Assembly (NCBI GenBank): GCA_002402085.1
Contig: NVVB01000039.1
Location: forward strand, 1 to 5,563
DNA from: Gammaproteobacteria bacterium
Lineage (GTDB): Bacteria > Pseudomonadota > Gammaproteobacteria > Pseudomonadales > UBA3067
DNA: 5,563 nucleotides
Direction: 5' to 3'
In this document: one piece after another, positions 4,210 to 5,563 of the stretch
How the letters are laid out: each line of letters opens with the position of its first letter
Position numbering within the stretch: position 1 is the stretch's first letter
Translations under genes and position numbers: made by a program
The notes under the pieces: generated by a model
What the model saw: only the letters and a program-made list of their open reading frames with translations
What the model was told of the DNA's origin: nothing
The model's database searches: none

Positions 4210-5563
4210 ATGCCTAACACCCGCTATGGCAGCTGGTCATCTCCCCTGACTGCCAAACAAGTCATCGACACCGCCAACAGCCCCCAAGACCTATGCCTTG
4301 ACCAAGGCGGTATTGACCAAGGACGCCTGTACTGGCTAGAGCTGCGGCCTAAGGAAAACAGCCGGCTAACGCTCATGACACACCTAGACGGGGCAATTAC
4401 TGAACTCACTCCCGCGCCCTTTAATGTCCGTTCACGGGTCCACGAGTACGGCGGTGGAGCGCATCTAATCCATACCGGTCAGGTTTTCTTCTGTAACGCT
4501 CAAGACCAACGAATTTACCAACTCGACGTCAATTCGCCCCAACAAACACCCACAGCCATTACCCCAGAGGGGCCATTTCGATACGCTGACTTACAACTCG
4601 ACTCAAGCCGCAATCGCTTAATTTGCGTCCGCGAATCCCATGCCGATACTGACTCATCACAGCCCTACCCAAGCAATGCCCTAATCAGCATCGACTTAAA
4701 CACCCAGCAACAAAATATATTGCTCTCTGGCGCGGACTTTTACGCCTCAAACAAATTCTCCCCCGACCAAGACGCATTGTGTTGGCTAAGCTGGAACCAC
4801 CCGCATATGCCGTGGGATGCGGCAGAATTACATCGCGGGCAATTCGACCAGACTGGCGCATTGATCAATCGACAACACATCGCCGGCAACGCTCAGGAAT
4901 CCGTATTTCAACCAGAGTGGGACGCCAACGGTGACTTGGTCTTCGTTTCGGATCGCTCCGGCTGGTGGAACCTCTATCGAAGTGAAGGCTCACACATTCA
5001 GTGCCTCGCTCAAACTGACAAAGAGTTTGGCCGACCGCAGTGGGTCTGCGGTCAACGCAGCTATGGGATCAGTGATCCTGAACAAATTATTTGCAGTTAT
5101 AGCCACCAAGGCCGCTGGCACATCGCATCACTCCAGCAACAAACACTACACGCCCTGGGCCCCACTTACAGCGACATCAAATCAATCGTTGTCTGCGACG
5201 ATCAAGCCTGGTTCATTGCCAGCTTCCCGGATCAAGCAGATCAAATCATCAATCTCAACATCAAGACGAAAACGCTGACGGCCTTAACCCCGGAATCTCG
5301 CCATCCCTATTCAGAATATTTTTCACGCCCCACCCCCATTACCTTTAAGACGGCCAATCAAGTCGAGGTACAAGGTTTTCTATATCGACCCAACAACAAG
5401 GATTACCCAAAGGATACTAATGACGAGGCTCTGCCCCCGTTAATAATTAAAACCCACGGTGGTCCGAGTAGCAGCGCCAATGACCGCCTAGACCTGGGCA
5501 TTCAATATTGGACCAGTCGAGGCTTTGCATTATTCGATATTAATTATCGCGGCAGCACCGGCT
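4210..5563 (+). CDS. S9-family prolyl-oligopeptidase-like peptidase, cut by the right edge
   Basis: The visible 451 residues belong to an S9 serine peptidase (dipeptidyl/acylaminoacyl peptidase type), a family of about 600-650 residues. The start MPNTRYGSWSSPLTAKQV matches the usual beginning of these cytoplasmic enzymes, with no signal peptide. Residues about 30-380 have beta-propeller character, including VHEYGGGAH (78-86), QPEWDANGDLVFVSDRSGWWNLY (about 236-258) and further short beta repeats. The alpha/beta-hydrolase domain then begins: THGGP (415-419) supplies the oxyanion region, and NYRGSTG (445-451) is the conserved block before the nucleophile. The catalytic Ser, Asp and His lie beyond the edge. 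The ATG at 4210 is the first start after an in-frame TGA at 4168-4170; its ribosome binding site is weak (AGGG at 4201-4204). Related peptidases accompany pqq clusters in Pseudomonas, where names such as pqqH and pqqM have been used. A role in PqqA processing is inferred from this neighbourhood, not shown. Confidence 0.9.
   Translation, partial: MPNTRYGSWSSPLTAKQVIDTANSPQDLCLDQGGIDQGRLYWLELRPKENSRLTLMTHLDGAITELTPAPFNVRSRVHEYGGGAHLIHTGQVFFCNAQDQRIYQLDVNSPQQTPTAITPEGPFRYADLQLDSSRNRLICVRESHADTDSSQPYPSNALISIDLNTQQQNILLSGADFYASNKFSPDQDALCWLSWNHPHMPWDAAELHRGQFDQTGALINRQHIAGNAQESVFQPEWDANGDLVFVSDRSGWWNLYRSEGSHIQCLAQTDKEFGRPQWVCGQRSYGISDPEQIICSYSHQGRWHIASLQQQTLHALGPTYSDIKSIVVCDDQAWFIASFPDQADQIINLNIKTKTLTALTPESRHPYSEYFSRPTPITFKTANQVEVQGFLYRPNNKDYPKDTNDEALPPLIIKTHGGPSSSANDRLDLGIQYWTSRGFALFDINYRGSTG

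Noticed and set aside
4931..5278. 115-codon plus-strand frame inside the peptidase gene
   Set aside because: It is an out-of-frame reading of the S9 gene, whose own frame is continuous with clear family motifs from 4210 to the window end.
1..5563. CRISPR array, insertion sequence, tRNA or rRNA
   Set aside because: No regularly spaced repeats, transposase motifs, terminal inverted repeats or tRNA-like cloverleaf sequences were seen in any intergenic stretch.

Overview
This window holds a complete pyrroloquinoline quinone (PQQ) biosynthesis operon, pqqABCDE, on the minus strand (about 4019 down to 621). It is flanked by the 5' part of an unrecognised minus-strand gene at the left edge and by the 5' two-thirds of a divergently transcribed S9-family (prolyl-oligopeptidase-like) peptidase at the right edge. 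The gene order, the protein sequences (close to Klebsiella/Pseudomonas-type Pqq proteins), the moderate base composition and the AGGA-type ribosome binding sites suggest a gammaproteobacterium, possibly environmental or marine. The genus cannot be fixed from this window.

Layout from left to right. 1-295: start of an unknown gene, minus strand, running off the left edge. 296-620: intergenic; it holds a strong rho-independent terminator (408-442, minus) that should end the pqq transcript, a TATAAT box just ahead of it, and a possible promoter for the left-hand gene. 621-1763 pqqE, 1747-2022 pqqD (17 nt overlap with pqqE), 2043-2798 pqqC (GTG start). 2799-2947: a 149-nt structured gap with a plausible internal promoter for pqqCDE. 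2948-3865 pqqB. 3866-3947: pqqA-pqqB gap with an attenuator-like stem-loop. 3948-4019 pqqA, a 23-codon gene. 4020-4209: divergent control region with a phased direct repeat. 4210-5563: S9 peptidase, plus strand, cut by the right edge.

How the genes work together. PqqA is the ribosomally made precursor peptide. PqqD binds it and presents it to the radical SAM enzyme PqqE, which cross-links its Glu15 and Tyr19. A protease must then release the cross-linked dipeptide; no pqqF or pqqG is visible here, and the S9 peptidase is the only protease candidate in view. PqqB, a metallo-beta-lactamase-fold protein, is assigned to the hydroxylation stage before PqqC, and PqqC carries out the final ring closure and eight-electron oxidation. 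The enzymes are canonical, with all key residues that could be checked in place. I see no new enzymatic system. The less ordinary signals are regulatory: mutually exclusive hairpins at the pqqA stop codon, phased repeats in the divergent promoter region, the structured pqqB-pqqC gap, and a possible short RNA ending at the operon terminator.
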